From positions 1-43,865 of the forward strand of contig JADGRL010000025.1 of assembly GCA_017880865.1 (NCBI GenBank): a stretch of DNA of 43,865 bases. Reading direction: 5' to 3'. This DNA is from Gallionella sp. (lineage in GTDB: Bacteria > Pseudomonadota > Gammaproteobacteria > Burkholderiales > Gallionellaceae). Below the pieces are notes generated by a model. The model had not been told where the DNA came from, ran no database searches, and was given only the letters and a program-made list of their open reading frames with translations. This document shows positions 32,897-41,981 of the stretch, in pieces (position 1 is the stretch's first letter; each line of letters starts with the position of its first letter). The translations under genes and the position numbers were made by a program.

Positions 32897-33682
32897 ATGG
32901 ATATCATGTACACAATATCCGGCTTTCTGGTGGGGCTGATCGTCGGCGTCACCGGGGTAGGCGGCGGGTCGTTGATGACGCCGTTGCTGGTGCTGCTGTT
33001 CGGTGTTGCCCCGGCCACCGCAGTCGGTACTGATCTGCTGTATGCATCGCTGACCAAGACGATGGGCGGCTGGGTGCATGCGCGGCGCGATACGGTGGAT
33101 TGGAAGATCGTGGGGCTGCTGAGCATGGGCAGTTTGCCCGCTGCCGTGCTGACCATCCTGACGCTGAAGTATCTTGCGCTGGATGAGAAGACGCTGCGCG
33201 GCCTGGTGACCGGAGTGCTGAGCGTGGCTTTGCTATTGACCGGCACGGCGTTGCTGGTCAAGGATCAGGTCAAGAAGATCGCCCAGCGCAAAAATGGCAT
33301 GATGATCGAGTTGCATCATCGGTATCTGCCCGCCGCCACGATCGTCACTGGCGCGCTGGTCGGCATTCTGGTGACCATCTCTTCGGTCGGTGCGGGCGCA
33401 CTGGGTATGGTGGTGCTGCTGTTCTTATATCCGCGCCACCAGACCGTTAAATTGGTCGGCACCGACATCGTGCATGCGGTGCCGCTGACTGCGCTGGCGG
33501 GCATGGGGCATCTGGCTTTGGGTACGGTGGATCTGGTGCTGCTGGGCAGTTTGTTGCTGGGTTCGTTGCCCGGGATTTATATCGGCAGTCATCTGAGCGC
33601 CAAAGTGCCAGAAAAGGTATTGCGCAATGTTCTTGCGGTGATACTGTTGCTGATTTCTTTCAAGATGATGTTTTACAAGTAA
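32897..33682 (+). CDS. TSUP (TauE/SafE) family sulfite/sulfur-compound transporter
   Basis: A 261-residue membrane protein with about eight helices arranged in two repeats, beginning MDIMYTISGFLVGLIVGVTG, with VGGGSLMTPLL in the first repeat and SSVGAGALGMVVLLFLYP in the second; these Gly-rich pore motifs mark TauE/SafE. Its place as first gene of the cys cluster suggests sulfate uptake or sulfite/organosulfonate handling. The ATG at 32897 is preceded by AAGGGTGGTAGCG. Met4 (32906) is an alternative. Confidence 0.88.
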   Translation: MDIMYTISGFLVGLIVGVTGVGGGSLMTPLLVLLFGVAPATAVGTDLLYASLTKTMGGWVHARRDTVDWKIVGLLSMGSLPAAVLTILTLKYLALDEKTLRGLVTGVLSVALLLTGTALLVKDQVKKIAQRKNGMMIELHHRYLPAATIVTGALVGILVTISSVGAGALGMVVLLFLYPRHQTVKLVGTDIVHAVPLTALAGMGHLALGTVDLVLLGSLLLGSLPGIYIGSHLSAKVPEKVLRNVLAVILLLISFKMMFYK

Positions 33683-33691
33683 GGAAAAATG

Positions 33692-33916
33692 ATGAGTGCG
33701 AACAAACCCAACAAACCTAAACAAGTCAGCTGGTTCAACGGTTGCGGCGGCCGCATCGGTGTGGTGGTCGGTCAGACCGGCGAACATGCTTATATCGGCG
33801 CGGCATTGCGCCACGACGAGGATGCGGATGTCGAATACATCCTGATGTACGGCGCAAAGTTTCCGCTCGCCGCCGCGCTGTTGCTGCCCGTGTCAAAACA
33901 GTATCCGACCGAATAA
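33692..33916 (+). CDS. Small protein of the sulfite-reductase operon, unknown function
   Basis: A 74-residue polypeptide with KPKQVSWFNGCGGRIGVVVGQ and DADVEYILMYGAKFPLAAALLLPVS. No signal peptide. It resembles small conserved proteins found beside cysI in betaproteobacteria, but I cannot name a family. ATG 33692 is preferred over 33689 since the AAGGAA ribosome site is then six bases upstream. It lies nine bases after the TSUP gene and 31 before cysI. Confidence 0.72.
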   Translation: MSANKPNKPKQVSWFNGCGGRIGVVVGQTGEHAYIGAALRHDEDADVEYILMYGAKFPLAAALLLPVSKQYPTE

Positions 33917-33947
33917 GAGGCCAGAATAAATGGTAAGGAAAAACTAA

Positions 33948-35693
33948 ATGTATCGCTACGACCCATTCGATCACCAGATCATAGCCGAGCGCGTCGCGCA
34001 GTTTCGCGATCAGGTGCGTCGCCGCTTGTCGGGTGAGCTGACCGAAGATGAATTTCGTATCATGCGTCTGCAAAACGGCCTGTATATGCAGATCCATGCC
34101 TACATGCTGCGCATCGCCGTGCCTTATGGTTTGTTGAGCGCAGCGCAGATGCGCATGTTTGCATCCATCGCACGCAAATACGATCGCGGCTATGGGCATT
34201 TCACGACGCGCCAGAATATCCAGTTCAACTGGATCAATCTGCAAGATGCGCCGGTTATTCTGGACGATTTGGCGACGGTCGAAATGCATGCCAATCAGAC
34301 TTCCGGCAATTGCATACGCAACATCACCAGCGACGAGTTCGCCGGTGTGGCGCAAGATGAAATCGCCGATCCGCGCCCCTACGCCGAGTTGCTGCGCCAG
34401 TGGAGCACGTTCCATCCCGAATTTGGTTACTTGCCGCGTAAATTCAAGTTCGCGATTACCGGTGCTGCGCAAGACCGCGTGGCGATTGCGGTGCATGACA
34501 TCGGCCTGGCTGTCGTGAAAAATGCGCAGGGTGAAATCGGGTTTCGCGTGCTGGTCGGCGGTGGTTTGGGTCGCACGCCGATTATCGGGTCCGAGATCTG
34601 CGCTTTCGTGCCCTGGCAGCACATCATTACTTATGCCGAATCCATCGTGCGGGTGTATAACGAATACGGTCGCCGCGACAATATCTACAAGGCGCGCATC
34701 AAGATACTGGTGAAGGCGCTCGGCATTGAGGAGTTCAAGCGCCAGGTTGAAGCCGATTGGCAGTTCACCAAAGATGGCCCATGCACGATCACGGTCGAGG
34801 AATTAAATCGCGTCGCGGCTTGTTTTAGCGCGCCCGCTTATCAGCCGTTGCCGAAGAGCGATGCTGAGGTAGCAGCTTACCGGCGCGACAACAAGGCCTT
34901 CTCCAACTGGATGCAGCGCAACGTCAAACCGCACAAAGTACCGGGTTATGCCGCGGTGCTGCTGTCGCTGAAAAAAACCGGTATCGCGCCCGGGGACGCG
35001 ACGGCGGAGCAAATGGACGCGGCGGCGGAACTGGCCGAGCGTTTCAGCTTCGGCGAATTGCGCATCACGCATATGCAGAATCTGGTGCTGGCGGATGTCA
35101 AACAATCCGACCTGATCACATTGTGGCAAGCCGCTAAAGAGCTGGACATGGACACGCCCAACATCGGCCTGTTGACCGACATCATCTGCTGCCCCGGCGG
35201 CGATTTCTGCACCTTGGCGAATGCGCGTTCCATTCCGCTGGCTCGTGCGATAAACGAGCGTTTCGACGATCTCGATTTTCAACATGAAATCGGCGAGATC
35301 GAGCTGAATATATCGGGTTGCATCAATGCCTGCGGACATCATCATGTCGGGCATATCGGCATACTGGGTGTGGATAAAGATGGGGAAGAGTGGTATCAGG
35401 TGTCGATTGGCGGCGCGCAGGGCAATGCGGCCAGCCTGGGTAAAGTCATCGGGCGCTCGTTCACTTTTGCGCAAATACCCGAGGTGATCGCGCGTCTGTT
35501 GCAGGTGTATGTGCGCGAGCGTTTCGAGGGAGAGCGCTTCATCGATACCGTGCGCCGTATCGGCCACGATCCTTTCAAGGACACTGTTTACGCGACCCCG
35601 GTTGCAGATGATGAAGGTCTGCAAACACCCGACTATGCGCTGCTTGAAAAAGGCGTTCCATACGACATGCCTTATTACTCACCGAGGTTCTGA
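33948..35693 (+). CDS. cysI: Assimilatory sulfite (nitrite/sulfite) reductase hemoprotein
   Basis: A 581-residue siroheme/4Fe-4S reductase. The cluster and siroheme ligands are CCPGGDFCTLANARS and NISGCINACGHHHVGH (Cys-X5-Cys and Cys-X3-Cys). The siroheme-contact regions GHFTTRQNIQFNW and RNITSDEFAGV are also seen. It reduces sulfite to sulfide by six electrons. No flavoprotein subunit (cysJ) follows, so electrons probably come from ferredoxin or another donor. AAGGAAAAACTAA precedes the ATG; the stop overlaps the DUF934 gene by one base. Confidence 0.95.
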   Translation: MYRYDPFDHQIIAERVAQFRDQVRRRLSGELTEDEFRIMRLQNGLYMQIHAYMLRIAVPYGLLSAAQMRMFASIARKYDRGYGHFTTRQNIQFNWINLQDAPVILDDLATVEMHANQTSGNCIRNITSDEFAGVAQDEIADPRPYAELLRQWSTFHPEFGYLPRKFKFAITGAAQDRVAIAVHDIGLAVVKNAQGEIGFRVLVGGGLGRTPIIGSEICAFVPWQHIITYAESIVRVYNEYGRRDNIYKARIKILVKALGIEEFKRQVEADWQFTKDGPCTITVEELNRVAACFSAPAYQPLPKSDAEVAAYRRDNKAFSNWMQRNVKPHKVPGYAAVLLSLKKTGIAPGDATAEQMDAAAELAERFSFGELRITHMQNLVLADVKQSDLITLWQAAKELDMDTPNIGLLTDIICCPGGDFCTLANARSIPLARAINERFDDLDFQHEIGEIELNISGCINACGHHHVGHIGILGVDKDGEEWYQVSIGGAQGNAASLGKVIGRSFTFAQIPEVIARLLQVYVRERFEGERFIDTVRRIGHDPFKDTVYATPVADDEGLQTPDYALLEKGVPYDMPYYSPRF

Positions 35694-36205
35694 TGATCAT
35701 CAAAAATAAAGCCATCGTGGATGACGACTGGATCGTGTTGCGCTTGAGTGCAAGTGACACGCCGGAAGGTGTTGCCGTGCCATCCGGCAAAACCATCGTA
35801 CCGCTGAAAGTGTGGCAGGCACAGCGCGCCGCACTGCAACACCGAGCCGATCTGGGCGTATGGCTGGCCAGCAACGAACGGGCAGAAGACCTGCAAAATG
35901 ATCTGGGAAAATTTGCCGTGATCGCGGTGGACTTCCCCCGGTTTGCCGATGGGCGCGGTTATTCCATTGCCTACCATTTGCGCGCCAGATTGGGCTATCG
36001 CGGGGAATTGCGCGCGATCGGCGATGTGTTGCGCGACCAGATGTTCTACATGCAGCGCGTCGGCTTCGATGCGTTCGCGCCCAGAGCAGATAAAGACATG
36101 CACGAGGCATTGAAGGGGCTGAGCGATTTTTCACTCAGCTATCAGGCCTCGGTAGATGATAAATTGCCACTGTTTCGGCGCGTGCAACGCGGAGGTGAAT
36201 TATGA
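35693..36205 (+). CDS. DUF934 family protein
   Basis: A 170-residue soluble protein of the DUF934 family, normally encoded between sulfite reductase and APS reductase genes. Typical features are the DDWIVLRL start and FPRFADGRGYSIAYHLRARL, and RAIGDVLRDQMFYMQRVGFD. The biochemical role is not established; the constant linkage suggests a helper of sulfite reductase. It overlaps both neighbours (one base with cysI, four with cysH). Confidence 0.93.
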   Translation: MIIKNKAIVDDDWIVLRLSASDTPEGVAVPSGKTIVPLKVWQAQRAALQHRADLGVWLASNERAEDLQNDLGKFAVIAVDFPRFADGRGYSIAYHLRARLGYRGELRAIGDVLRDQMFYMQRVGFDAFAPRADKDMHEALKGLSDFSLSYQASVDDKLPLFRRVQRGGEL

Positions 36206-36903
36206 GTAGTGCATTGCAACAAAAAATTGAACAAGTAAAAGAGGTGCTGGCGAACGCCATGCGTGATTTTTCGCCGGTGACATTCGCGAATAGTCTGGGC
36301 GCGGAAGACATGGTGCTAACCGACTTGATCGCCAAATATCAGCCCGACATCGCGATATTCAGTCTCGACACGGGACGTTTGCCGCAAGAGACTTACGATC
36401 TGATGCAGGAGGTGCGCAATCATTACACGGTGCCGCTGACGGTGTATTTTCCGGACAGTGCGCGAATCGAAGCCTACGTCGCACAACATGGCGTGAATGG
36501 TTTTTACGACAGCGTGGAAAACCGCAAGGCTTGCTGCTATATGCGCAAGGTCGAGCCATTGAAACGCGCGCTGTCGGGCAAGCGCGCCTGGATAACCGGG
36601 ATGCGCCGCGATCAGGCGGTGACGCGCGGCAGCCTGGAAGTGTCGTCCTTCGATGCCGATCACGGATTGCAGAAATTCAACCCGCTGCTGGATTGGACTA
36701 ACGCCGAGGTGTGGGAGTATTTGAGAAGCTATAATGCGCCCTACAACAAACTGCATGACCGTTTCTATCCCAGCATCGGCTGCGCACCCTGCACGCGCGC
36801 GGTGACTCCCGGCGAAGACATACGCTCAGGCCGTTGGTGGTGGGAGTCCGCGGAAGGCAAAGAATGTGGTCTGCACGTTGGTAAAATTTCACAATTAAAA
36901 TAA
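36202..36903 (+). CDS. cysH: Assimilatory APS reductase (CysH family, Fe-S type)
   Basis: A 233-residue enzyme reducing activated sulfate to sulfite using thioredoxin. It has the PP-loop-like SLGAEDMVLTDL and SLDTGRLPQETYD. The two cysteine pairs KACCYMRKVE and GCAPCTRAV bind a 4Fe-4S cluster, so it uses adenylyl sulfate (APS) rather than PAPS. The catalytic cysteine is in KECGLHVGK near the C-terminus. No APS kinase (cysC) is in the cluster, which fits. It overlaps DUF934 by ATGA. Confidence 0.93.
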   Translation: MSSALQQKIEQVKEVLANAMRDFSPVTFANSLGAEDMVLTDLIAKYQPDIAIFSLDTGRLPQETYDLMQEVRNHYTVPLTVYFPDSARIEAYVAQHGVNGFYDSVENRKACCYMRKVEPLKRALSGKRAWITGMRRDQAVTRGSLEVSSFDADHGLQKFNPLLDWTNAEVWEYLRSYNAPYNKLHDRFYPSIGCAPCTRAVTPGEDIRSGRWWWESAEGKECGLHVGKISQLK

Positions 36904-36905
36904 TC

Positions 36906-36986
36906 GTAGGGTGGGTTAGCTTTGCATAGCCATTCGACTAAGTCGCTAAAGCGGCAAGTCGCTGGTTAGCGTAGCGTAACCCGCCA
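36906..36986 (-). repeat. Nested repeat: hairpin family copy C inside a GTAGGGTGGGTTAG/GTAACCCGCC element
   Basis: Outer imperfect inverted repeat GTAGGGTGGGTTAGC and GCGTAACCCGCC. Inside it, read on the minus strand, are AACCAGCGACTTGCC, a stem with GCGAC, and AGTCGAATGGCTA, the flanks of the dispersed hairpin family (36925-36967). It separates cysH from cysD. No gene is present. Confidence 0.7.
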
Positions 36987-37006
36987 TCAAAACCGAGAAA
37001 GAACAA

Positions 37007-37912
37007 ATGAGCAAACACACCTTTACCCATCTGGACGCGCTGGAGTCCGAATCGATTCACATCATGCGCGAGGTCGCGGCGGAATGTAAAAATCCGGCGC
37101 TGCTGTTTTCCGGTGGCAAGGATTCCATCGTGATGCTGCGCCTGGCAGAGAAGGCGTTCCGTCCGGCGAAGTTCCCGTTCCCGCTAGTGCATATCGACAC
37201 CGAGCACAACTTCCCCGAGGTGATCGCCTGCCGCGACAAGCTGGCGGCCGATCTGGGCGAACGGCTGATCGTGCGTTCGCTGGAAGATTCCATCAAGCGC
37301 GGCACCATCGTCATCAAAAATCCAGACTTGCCGCGCAATCCGTACCAGTCGGTGACGCTGCTGGAGACCATCGCCGAGTTCGGTTTCGATGCATGTATGG
37401 GCGGTGCACGCCGCGATGAAGAAAAGGCGCGCGCCAAGGAGCGCATCTTTTCGTTCCGCGACGAGTTCGGCCAGTGGGACCCGAAGAACCAGCGCCCCGA
37501 GTTGTGGGATACCTACAACACCCGCGTGCATGCCGGAGAGAACATTCGCGTGTTCCCGATCAGCAACTGGACCGAGATGGACATCTGGGAATACATCGGC
37601 CGCGAGAAGCTGCACATCCCGAACATTTACTTTGCGCACGAACGCGAAGTGATACGGCGCGGCAATAACGTGATTCCGGTGTCGCATCTGGTGCAGCCGA
37701 AGCCGGGCGAAAAAGTGGAGGTGGTATCGGTGCGCTTCCGTACTGTGGGCGACATGACTTGTACCGCGCCGGTGGAGTCGACCGCACGCACGGTGGACGA
37801 GATCATCGAAGAGACCTCGACGTCACGCATAACTGAACGCGGCGCGACACGCATGGACGACCAAACATCTGACGCCTCGATGGAGTTGCGCAAAAAAGAA
37901 GGGTACTTTTAA
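37007..37912 (+). CDS. cysD: Sulfate adenylyltransferase subunit 2
   Basis: A 301-residue ATP sulfurylase small subunit. The PP-loop [20 protein letters not shown] is near residue 34, with [26 protein letters not shown] and the C-terminal [20 protein letters not shown] all standard. It makes APS from sulfate and ATP, driven by GTP hydrolysis in CysN. It lies 105 bp after cysH, across a repeat element, and two bases before cysN. Confidence 0.97.
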   Translation: MSKHTFTHLDALESESIHIMREVAAECKNPALLFSGGKDSIVMLRLAEKAFRPAKFPFPLVHIDTEHNFPEVIACRDKLAADLGERLIVRSLEDSIKRGTIVIKNPDLPRNPYQSVTLLETIAEFGFDACMGGARRDEEKARAKERIFSFRDEFGQWDPKNQRPELWDTYNTRVHAGENIRVFPISNWTEMDIWEYIGREKLHIPNIYFAHEREVIRRGNNVIPVSHLVQPKPGEKVEVVSVRFRTVGDMTCTAPVESTARTVDEIIEETSTSRITERGATRMDDQTSDASMELRKKEGYF

Positions 37913-37914
37913 TC

Positions 37915-39168
37915 ATGAGCAACACCACACAATTATTACGTTTCATCACCGCAGGCAGCGTGGACGACGGCAAGAGCACGCTGATCGGACGCTTGCTGCA
38001 CGACTCTAAATCCATTTTTGAGGATCAGTATTCGGCGATCTCCAAGACCAGCGAGAAGCGCGGCATGACGGCGGTCGATTTATCCTTGCTGACCGACGGT
38101 TTGCAAGCCGAACGCGAGCAGGGCATCACGATCGACGTGGCCTATCGTTATTTCGCCACGCCGAAGCGCAAGTTCATCATCGGCGATACGCCGGGGCATG
38201 AGCAGTACACGCGCAACATGGTGACGGCGGCCAGTACCGCGAATCTGGTCGTCATCCTGATCGATGCACGCCGAGGCGTGCTGGTGCAGACGCGCCGCCA
38301 CACCTATCTGGCCAGCCTGGTTGGCGTGCCGCACATCGTGCTGGCGGTGAACAAAATGGATATGGTGGATTATTCACAAGCGCGCTTCGACGAGATCGTC
38401 GCCGAGTACAAAAAATTCGCCGCGCAATTGAATTTGCACGACATCACCTGCATTCCATTGTCTGCGCTGAATGGCGACATGGTGGTGGATCGCGGCGACA
38501 AGCTGGATTGGTACAAGGGCCCGGCCTTGCTGGAGTTGCTGGAAAAGGTCGAGATAGACCATGACGTGAACACCAGCGATTTTCGCTTCCCGGTGCAGTG
38601 GGTATGCCGTCCGCAAACCGAGGAATATCACGATTTCCGAGGCTTCATGGGGCGCATCGAAGCGGGCGAGATCGCGGTCGGCGACGAGATCACCGTGCTG
38701 CCATCGGGACGCACCAGCCGCGTCAAAGAAATCGTCACTTACGACGGCAAGCTGCAAACCGCTTTTGCGCCGCAGTCGGTGACCATCACCCTTGCCGATG
38801 AGATCGATATTTCGCGCGGCGACATGTTCGTGAAGAGCAGCGCGCATCCGCCCAAGGTGGCGAAGGAATTCGAAGCGATGTTGTGCTGGCTGTCCGAAAC
38901 CCCGCTCGACAAGAATCGCAAGTATCTGGTCAAGCACACCACGCGCACCGCGAAGTGTTTTTTCTCCAGCATCGATTATCGTGTGGATGTGAACACGCTG
39001 GAACAGCACGGCGCCGCCACGCTGAACATGAACGACATCGCGCATGTGGCGATCAAGGTGCAGCAGCCGCTGGTGTTCGACTGCTATGCCACCGACCGCG
39101 CCACCGGCAGCTTCATCGTGATCGACGAGGCGACGAACAACACGGTTGCGGCGGGGATGATTGCCTGA
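37915..39168 (+). CDS. cysN: Sulfate adenylyltransferase subunit 1 (GTPase)
   Basis: A 417-residue EF-Tu-like GTPase. The G1 motif is [14 protein letters not shown]3 [19 protein letters not shown]4 NKMD. The EF-Tu-like beta domains follow. The protein ends after the second domain without an APS-kinase (CysC) fusion, in keeping with the APS-type CysH. It pairs with CysD to make APS. A perfect long palindrome lies 23 bp after its stop. Confidence 0.96.
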   Translation: MSNTTQLLRFITAGSVDDGKSTLIGRLLHDSKSIFEDQYSAISKTSEKRGMTAVDLSLLTDGLQAEREQGITIDVAYRYFATPKRKFIIGDTPGHEQYTRNMVTAASTANLVVILIDARRGVLVQTRRHTYLASLVGVPHIVLAVNKMDMVDYSQARFDEIVAEYKKFAAQLNLHDITCIPLSALNGDMVVDRGDKLDWYKGPALLELLEKVEIDHDVNTSDFRFPVQWVCRPQTEEYHDFRGFMGRIEAGEIAVGDEITVLPSGRTSRVKEIVTYDGKLQTAFAPQSVTITLADEIDISRGDMFVKSSAHPPKVAKEFEAMLCWLSETPLDKNRKYLVKHTTRTAKCFFSSIDYRVDVNTLEQHGAATLNMNDIAHVAIKVQQPLVFDCYATDRATGSFIVIDEATNNTVAAGMIA

Positions 39169-39190
39169 AGTCTGGCGAATAACGCCAAGT

Positions 39191-39233
39191 CGTGTCAATT
39201 CCACGTCCAGCAACTGGACGTGGAATTGACACG
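39191..39233. repeat. Perfect 20-bp hairpin after cysN
   Basis: CGTGTCAATTCCACGTCCAG (39191-39210) is followed after CAA by its exact reverse complement (39214-39233). The ends extend with a T-G, a G-C and an A-T pair. No T tract follows, so it is not a classic terminator. It may be a Rho-blocking 3' hairpin or a REP-like repeat. Confidence 0.85.
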
Positions 39234-39316
39234 GCTAAACTCCAGACGCCTTACGCAAGCCGCAAGATTGTGTGCTATCTTTCGCATCATCCAATCGTTG
39301 ATGCTTTCTATTTGCT

Positions 39317-40255
39317 ATGAGCCTGTTTGCCTTGATCGCCGCGCTGTTGCTGGAGCAACTCCATCCGCTCTCTTCGCGTAAATACCTGTACGGTTGGTTG
39401 TCCGGCTACGTCAATTTCTTTCAGCTTCACTTCAATGCAGGGCAACACAAACACGGCAAGATCGCCTGGCTGATCGCGGCGTTGCCGCTGTTAGCCGGTG
39501 TCGTGGTGTCGTACTGGCTGCTGTATCGTATGCATCCGATTTTCGCCTGGGCGTTCAACGTGCTGGTGTTGTATCTGACGATGGGTTTTCGCCAATTCAG
39601 CCATTATTTCACCGACATTCATCAGGCGTTGCGCGAGGACAATCTGGATGAGGCGCGCAGCCTGTTATCACGTTGGCGAGGTATCCCTTCGCATGAATTG
39701 AATGCCGAAGAAGTGGCGCGCGTCACGATCGAACAGGCACTGATCGCATCGCATCGCAACGTGTTCGGCGTGATCGTGTGGTTTGTGTTGTTCAGCGCGC
39801 TGGGCCTGGGCGGGGCGGCGGGCGCGCTGCTGTATCGCCTCGCACAATTTTTGCGCAGCCGTTGGGGTGACCAGGATGAAGCAGAGCTGGGCGAATTCGG
39901 CGGGTTCGCCCGGCAGGCGTTCTACGTGCTGGAATGGTTGCCTATCCGCCTGACCGCGATGACCTTTGCCATCGTCGGCGATTTCGAAGACACCATCTAT
40001 TGCTGGCGGACCCAGGCGGCGAGCTGGTCTGACAGCGAAGCGGGTATATTGTTGGCCAGCGCTGCGGGTGCATTGGGCGTGCGTCTGGGTATGCCGATCC
40101 CGCAAGGCGGCTTGCTGGAAGACAGGGCCGAGTTGGGTATGGGTGATGATGCCGATGTCGACTTCATGCAAAGCACCATTGGGCTGGTGTGGCGTTCGGT
40201 GGTGTTCTGGCTGATTCTGTTGTTGCTGCTGACGCTGGCGAGCTTGCTGGGCTAG
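39317..40255 (+). CDS. CobD/CbiB-family membrane protein
   Basis: A 312-residue membrane protein with four to five helices. MSLFALIAALLLEQLHPLSS at the start and FAWAFNVLVLYLTMGFRQFSH are typical of the CobD/CbiB family branch found in betaproteobacteria without surrounding cobalamin genes (AmpE-like naming is also used). The long loop carries REDNLDEARSLLSRWRG. Since no cob genes are nearby, a cobalamin role is not supported. It ends in a hydrophobic helix. A bidirectional terminator follows. Confidence 0.82.
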   Translation: MSLFALIAALLLEQLHPLSSRKYLYGWLSGYVNFFQLHFNAGQHKHGKIAWLIAALPLLAGVVVSYWLLYRMHPIFAWAFNVLVLYLTMGFRQFSHYFTDIHQALREDNLDEARSLLSRWRGIPSHELNAEEVARVTIEQALIASHRNVFGVIVWFVLFSALGLGGAAGALLYRLAQFLRSRWGDQDEAELGEFGGFARQAFYVLEWLPIRLTAMTFAIVGDFEDTIYCWRTQAASWSDSEAGILLASAAGALGVRLGMPIPQGGLLEDRAELGMGDDADVDFMQSTIGLVWRSVVFWLILLLLLTLASLLG

Positions 40256-40308
40256 GCCAAACCGGCAGGAGCCAAACCGACAGGACGGGATTTTTTGATG
40301 ATGCAAAA

Positions 40309-40339
40309 ACAAAGGGCGGTTAATCCGCCCTTTGTTTTG
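40309..40339. terminator. Bidirectional intrinsic terminator
   Basis: ACAAAGGGCGG pairs with CCGCCCTTTGT over TTAAT, with A-rich sequence on the left and TTTG on the right. It serves the CobD-like gene on the plus strand and the small coiled-coil gene on the minus strand. Confidence 0.85.
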
Positions 40340-40389
40340 CTGCTTGTTACTTGCTGCCTATGTCTAAGCAATGCCAGCCATGCTGGTAC

Positions 40390-40587
40390 TTAGAGGCTGG
40401 ATGCGATACTGGCTATCGTCACAGACAACGCGGTAAGCCAGCCTAGTTCGCCGAGAAACTTGGTGTCTTCCGACGATAGCTTTTCATTGTTTTTGATCTT
40501 CTTGTTCAGAACATCTAATTCAGCTTTCAATTCTTTTACTTTTTCTTGTTGAGCTTGTAAATCTTTGGCTTCTACTTTTGGATCCAT
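40390..40587 (-). CDS. Small protein with coiled coil and C-terminal membrane helix
   Basis: A 65-residue polypeptide. Residues 5-40 (KVEAKDLQAQQEKVKELKAE and following) form a predicted heptad coiled coil. The last 20 residues (WLTALSVTIASIASSL) are hydrophobic and may span the membrane. The ATG at 40587 has a GGGAG ribosome site; upstream extension is not supported. Function unknown. Confidence 0.7.
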   Translation of the reverse strand: MDPKVEAKDLQAQQEKVKELKAELDVLNKKIKNNEKLSSEDTKFLGELGWLTALSVTIASIASSL

Positions 40588-40855
40588 GATATTACTCCCG
40601 CGATATGTTTGAAACGACAAGTGACAATCTTGCTGCCACCACATTGCTGCTTGGAGCTACAGCTGAACGCAACCCTATGGTATGCATGGCTATGAATTTT
40701 GTCAATAATATACGATGCATTATCTGGCCACGCCGGGCGATAAATCGCAACTGATAGCCAGGACCCATGCCAAGTAGCTTAAAGGTGCGGGACAGGAGTT
40801 AATTTTCAACGCGCCGCGCTGTTTGAGCCGCAAGCTCTGCCGTACAATGTCGCCC

Positions 40856-41836
40856 ATGCATATTCAACCTTTTACTGCTCTCACCCCCGATGCCGTGCTG
40901 GACGCGTTGGATAGCATCGGCCTGTGTGGCGACGGCCGTTTGCTGGCGCTGAACAGCTATGAAAATCGCGTCTATCAGGCGGGCATGGACGATGCACCGC
41001 CGTTGGTCGCCAAGTTTTATCGCCCCGCACGCTGGTCCGATGCGGCCATTCTGGAAGAGCACGCGTTTGTCGCGACACTGGCCGAGCGCGAGATTCCGGT
41101 GGTACCTGCTTTGGAAATTAACGGTCATACGCTGCACACGTTCAACGGGTTTCGTTTTTCGGTGTTCGCCAAACACGGCGGACGCGCGCCGGAACTGGAC
41201 AACCGCGACACGCTGGAATGGATGGGACGTTTCATCGGCCGCATCCATGCGGTCGGTGCGCTGGAGTCCTATCGCGAACGTCCCGCGCTGGATATTCAGA
41301 GCTTCGGTGTGGAGCCTAGTGAGTACCTGTTAACACACGATTTTATCCCGGCAGAACTCATCGAAGTCTATCGCGGCGTCGTCGCGCTGGCATTGGATGG
41401 TGTGCGGCGCTGTTACGACCGGGCAGGTGATGTGAAAAAATTGCGCCTGCATGGCGACTGCCATGTCGGCAACGTGCTGTGGACGGATGCCGGCCCGCAT
41501 TTCGTGGATTTCGACGACAGCCGCATGGGGCCGGCGATCCAGGACTTGTGGATGCTGTTGTCCGGTGAGCGCGCCGATCAGACCCGGCAATTCGCCGATA
41601 TTCTGGCGGGCTATGAGGATTTTTACGACTTCGATCCGCGTGAACTGCATCTGATCGAGGCGCTACGCACGTTGCGCCTGATACATTACGCCGCTTGGAT
41701 CGCGCGGCGCTGGGATGACCCGGCCTTTACCGCCGCGTTCCCCTGGTTCAATACCCAGCGCTACTGGCAAGACCGGATTCTGGAATTGCGAGAGCAGGTA
41801 GCACTGATGGACGAACCCCCGCTGTCAGTGTGTTGA
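40856..41836 (+). CDS. srkA: Stress response kinase A (YihE/SrkA)
   Basis: A 326-residue protein kinase of the YihE/RdoA family, which dampens stress-induced death and acts with Cpx in E. coli. Landmarks: LNSYENRVYQ (Gly-less P-loop), LVAKFYRPARWS with the ATP Lys, LRLHGDCHVGNVLW with the catalytic Asp, and HFVDFDDSRMGPAIQDLWML with the Mg Asp. Start chosen at MHIQPFTALTP to match E. coli; 40847 is also possible. The stop codon TGA and the last codons lie in a MITE-like element. Confidence 0.9.
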   Translation: MHIQPFTALTPDAVLDALDSIGLCGDGRLLALNSYENRVYQAGMDDAPPLVAKFYRPARWSDAAILEEHAFVATLAEREIPVVPALEINGHTLHTFNGFRFSVFAKHGGRAPELDNRDTLEWMGRFIGRIHAVGALESYRERPALDIQSFGVEPSEYLLTHDFIPAELIEVYRGVVALALDGVRRCYDRAGDVKKLRLHGDCHVGNVLWTDAGPHFVDFDDSRMGPAIQDLWMLLSGERADQTRQFADILAGYEDFYDFDPRELHLIEALRTLRLIHYAAWIARRWDDPAFTAAFPWFNTQRYWQDRILELREQVALMDEPPLSVC

Positions 41837-41965
41837 AAAACTACTACGCTCGCCAGAGCGGTGTTGCGCAAGAATTCAGAATGCTCATGTACTATGAGTA
41901 CATTCCGCTTCCTCATCCTTGCGCGCCTTGCTCTGCCATCGCTCGCGACGTTTTTGAACACACTG
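41826..41965. mobile_element. 140-bp MITE-like palindromic element
   Basis: The ends are a 16-bp inverted repeat with one mismatch: CAGTGTGTTGAAAAAC (41826-41841) and GTTTTTGAACACACTG (41950-41965). The two halves match in blocks (GCTCGC, AGAGC, GCGCAAG, GAATG) so that the whole can fold into one long hairpin with a palindromic centre (ATGTACT-ATG-AGTACAT). No coding sequence. It lies across the srkA stop. Confidence 0.82.
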
Positions 41966-41981
41966 ATAAGAGAGCTACTGA

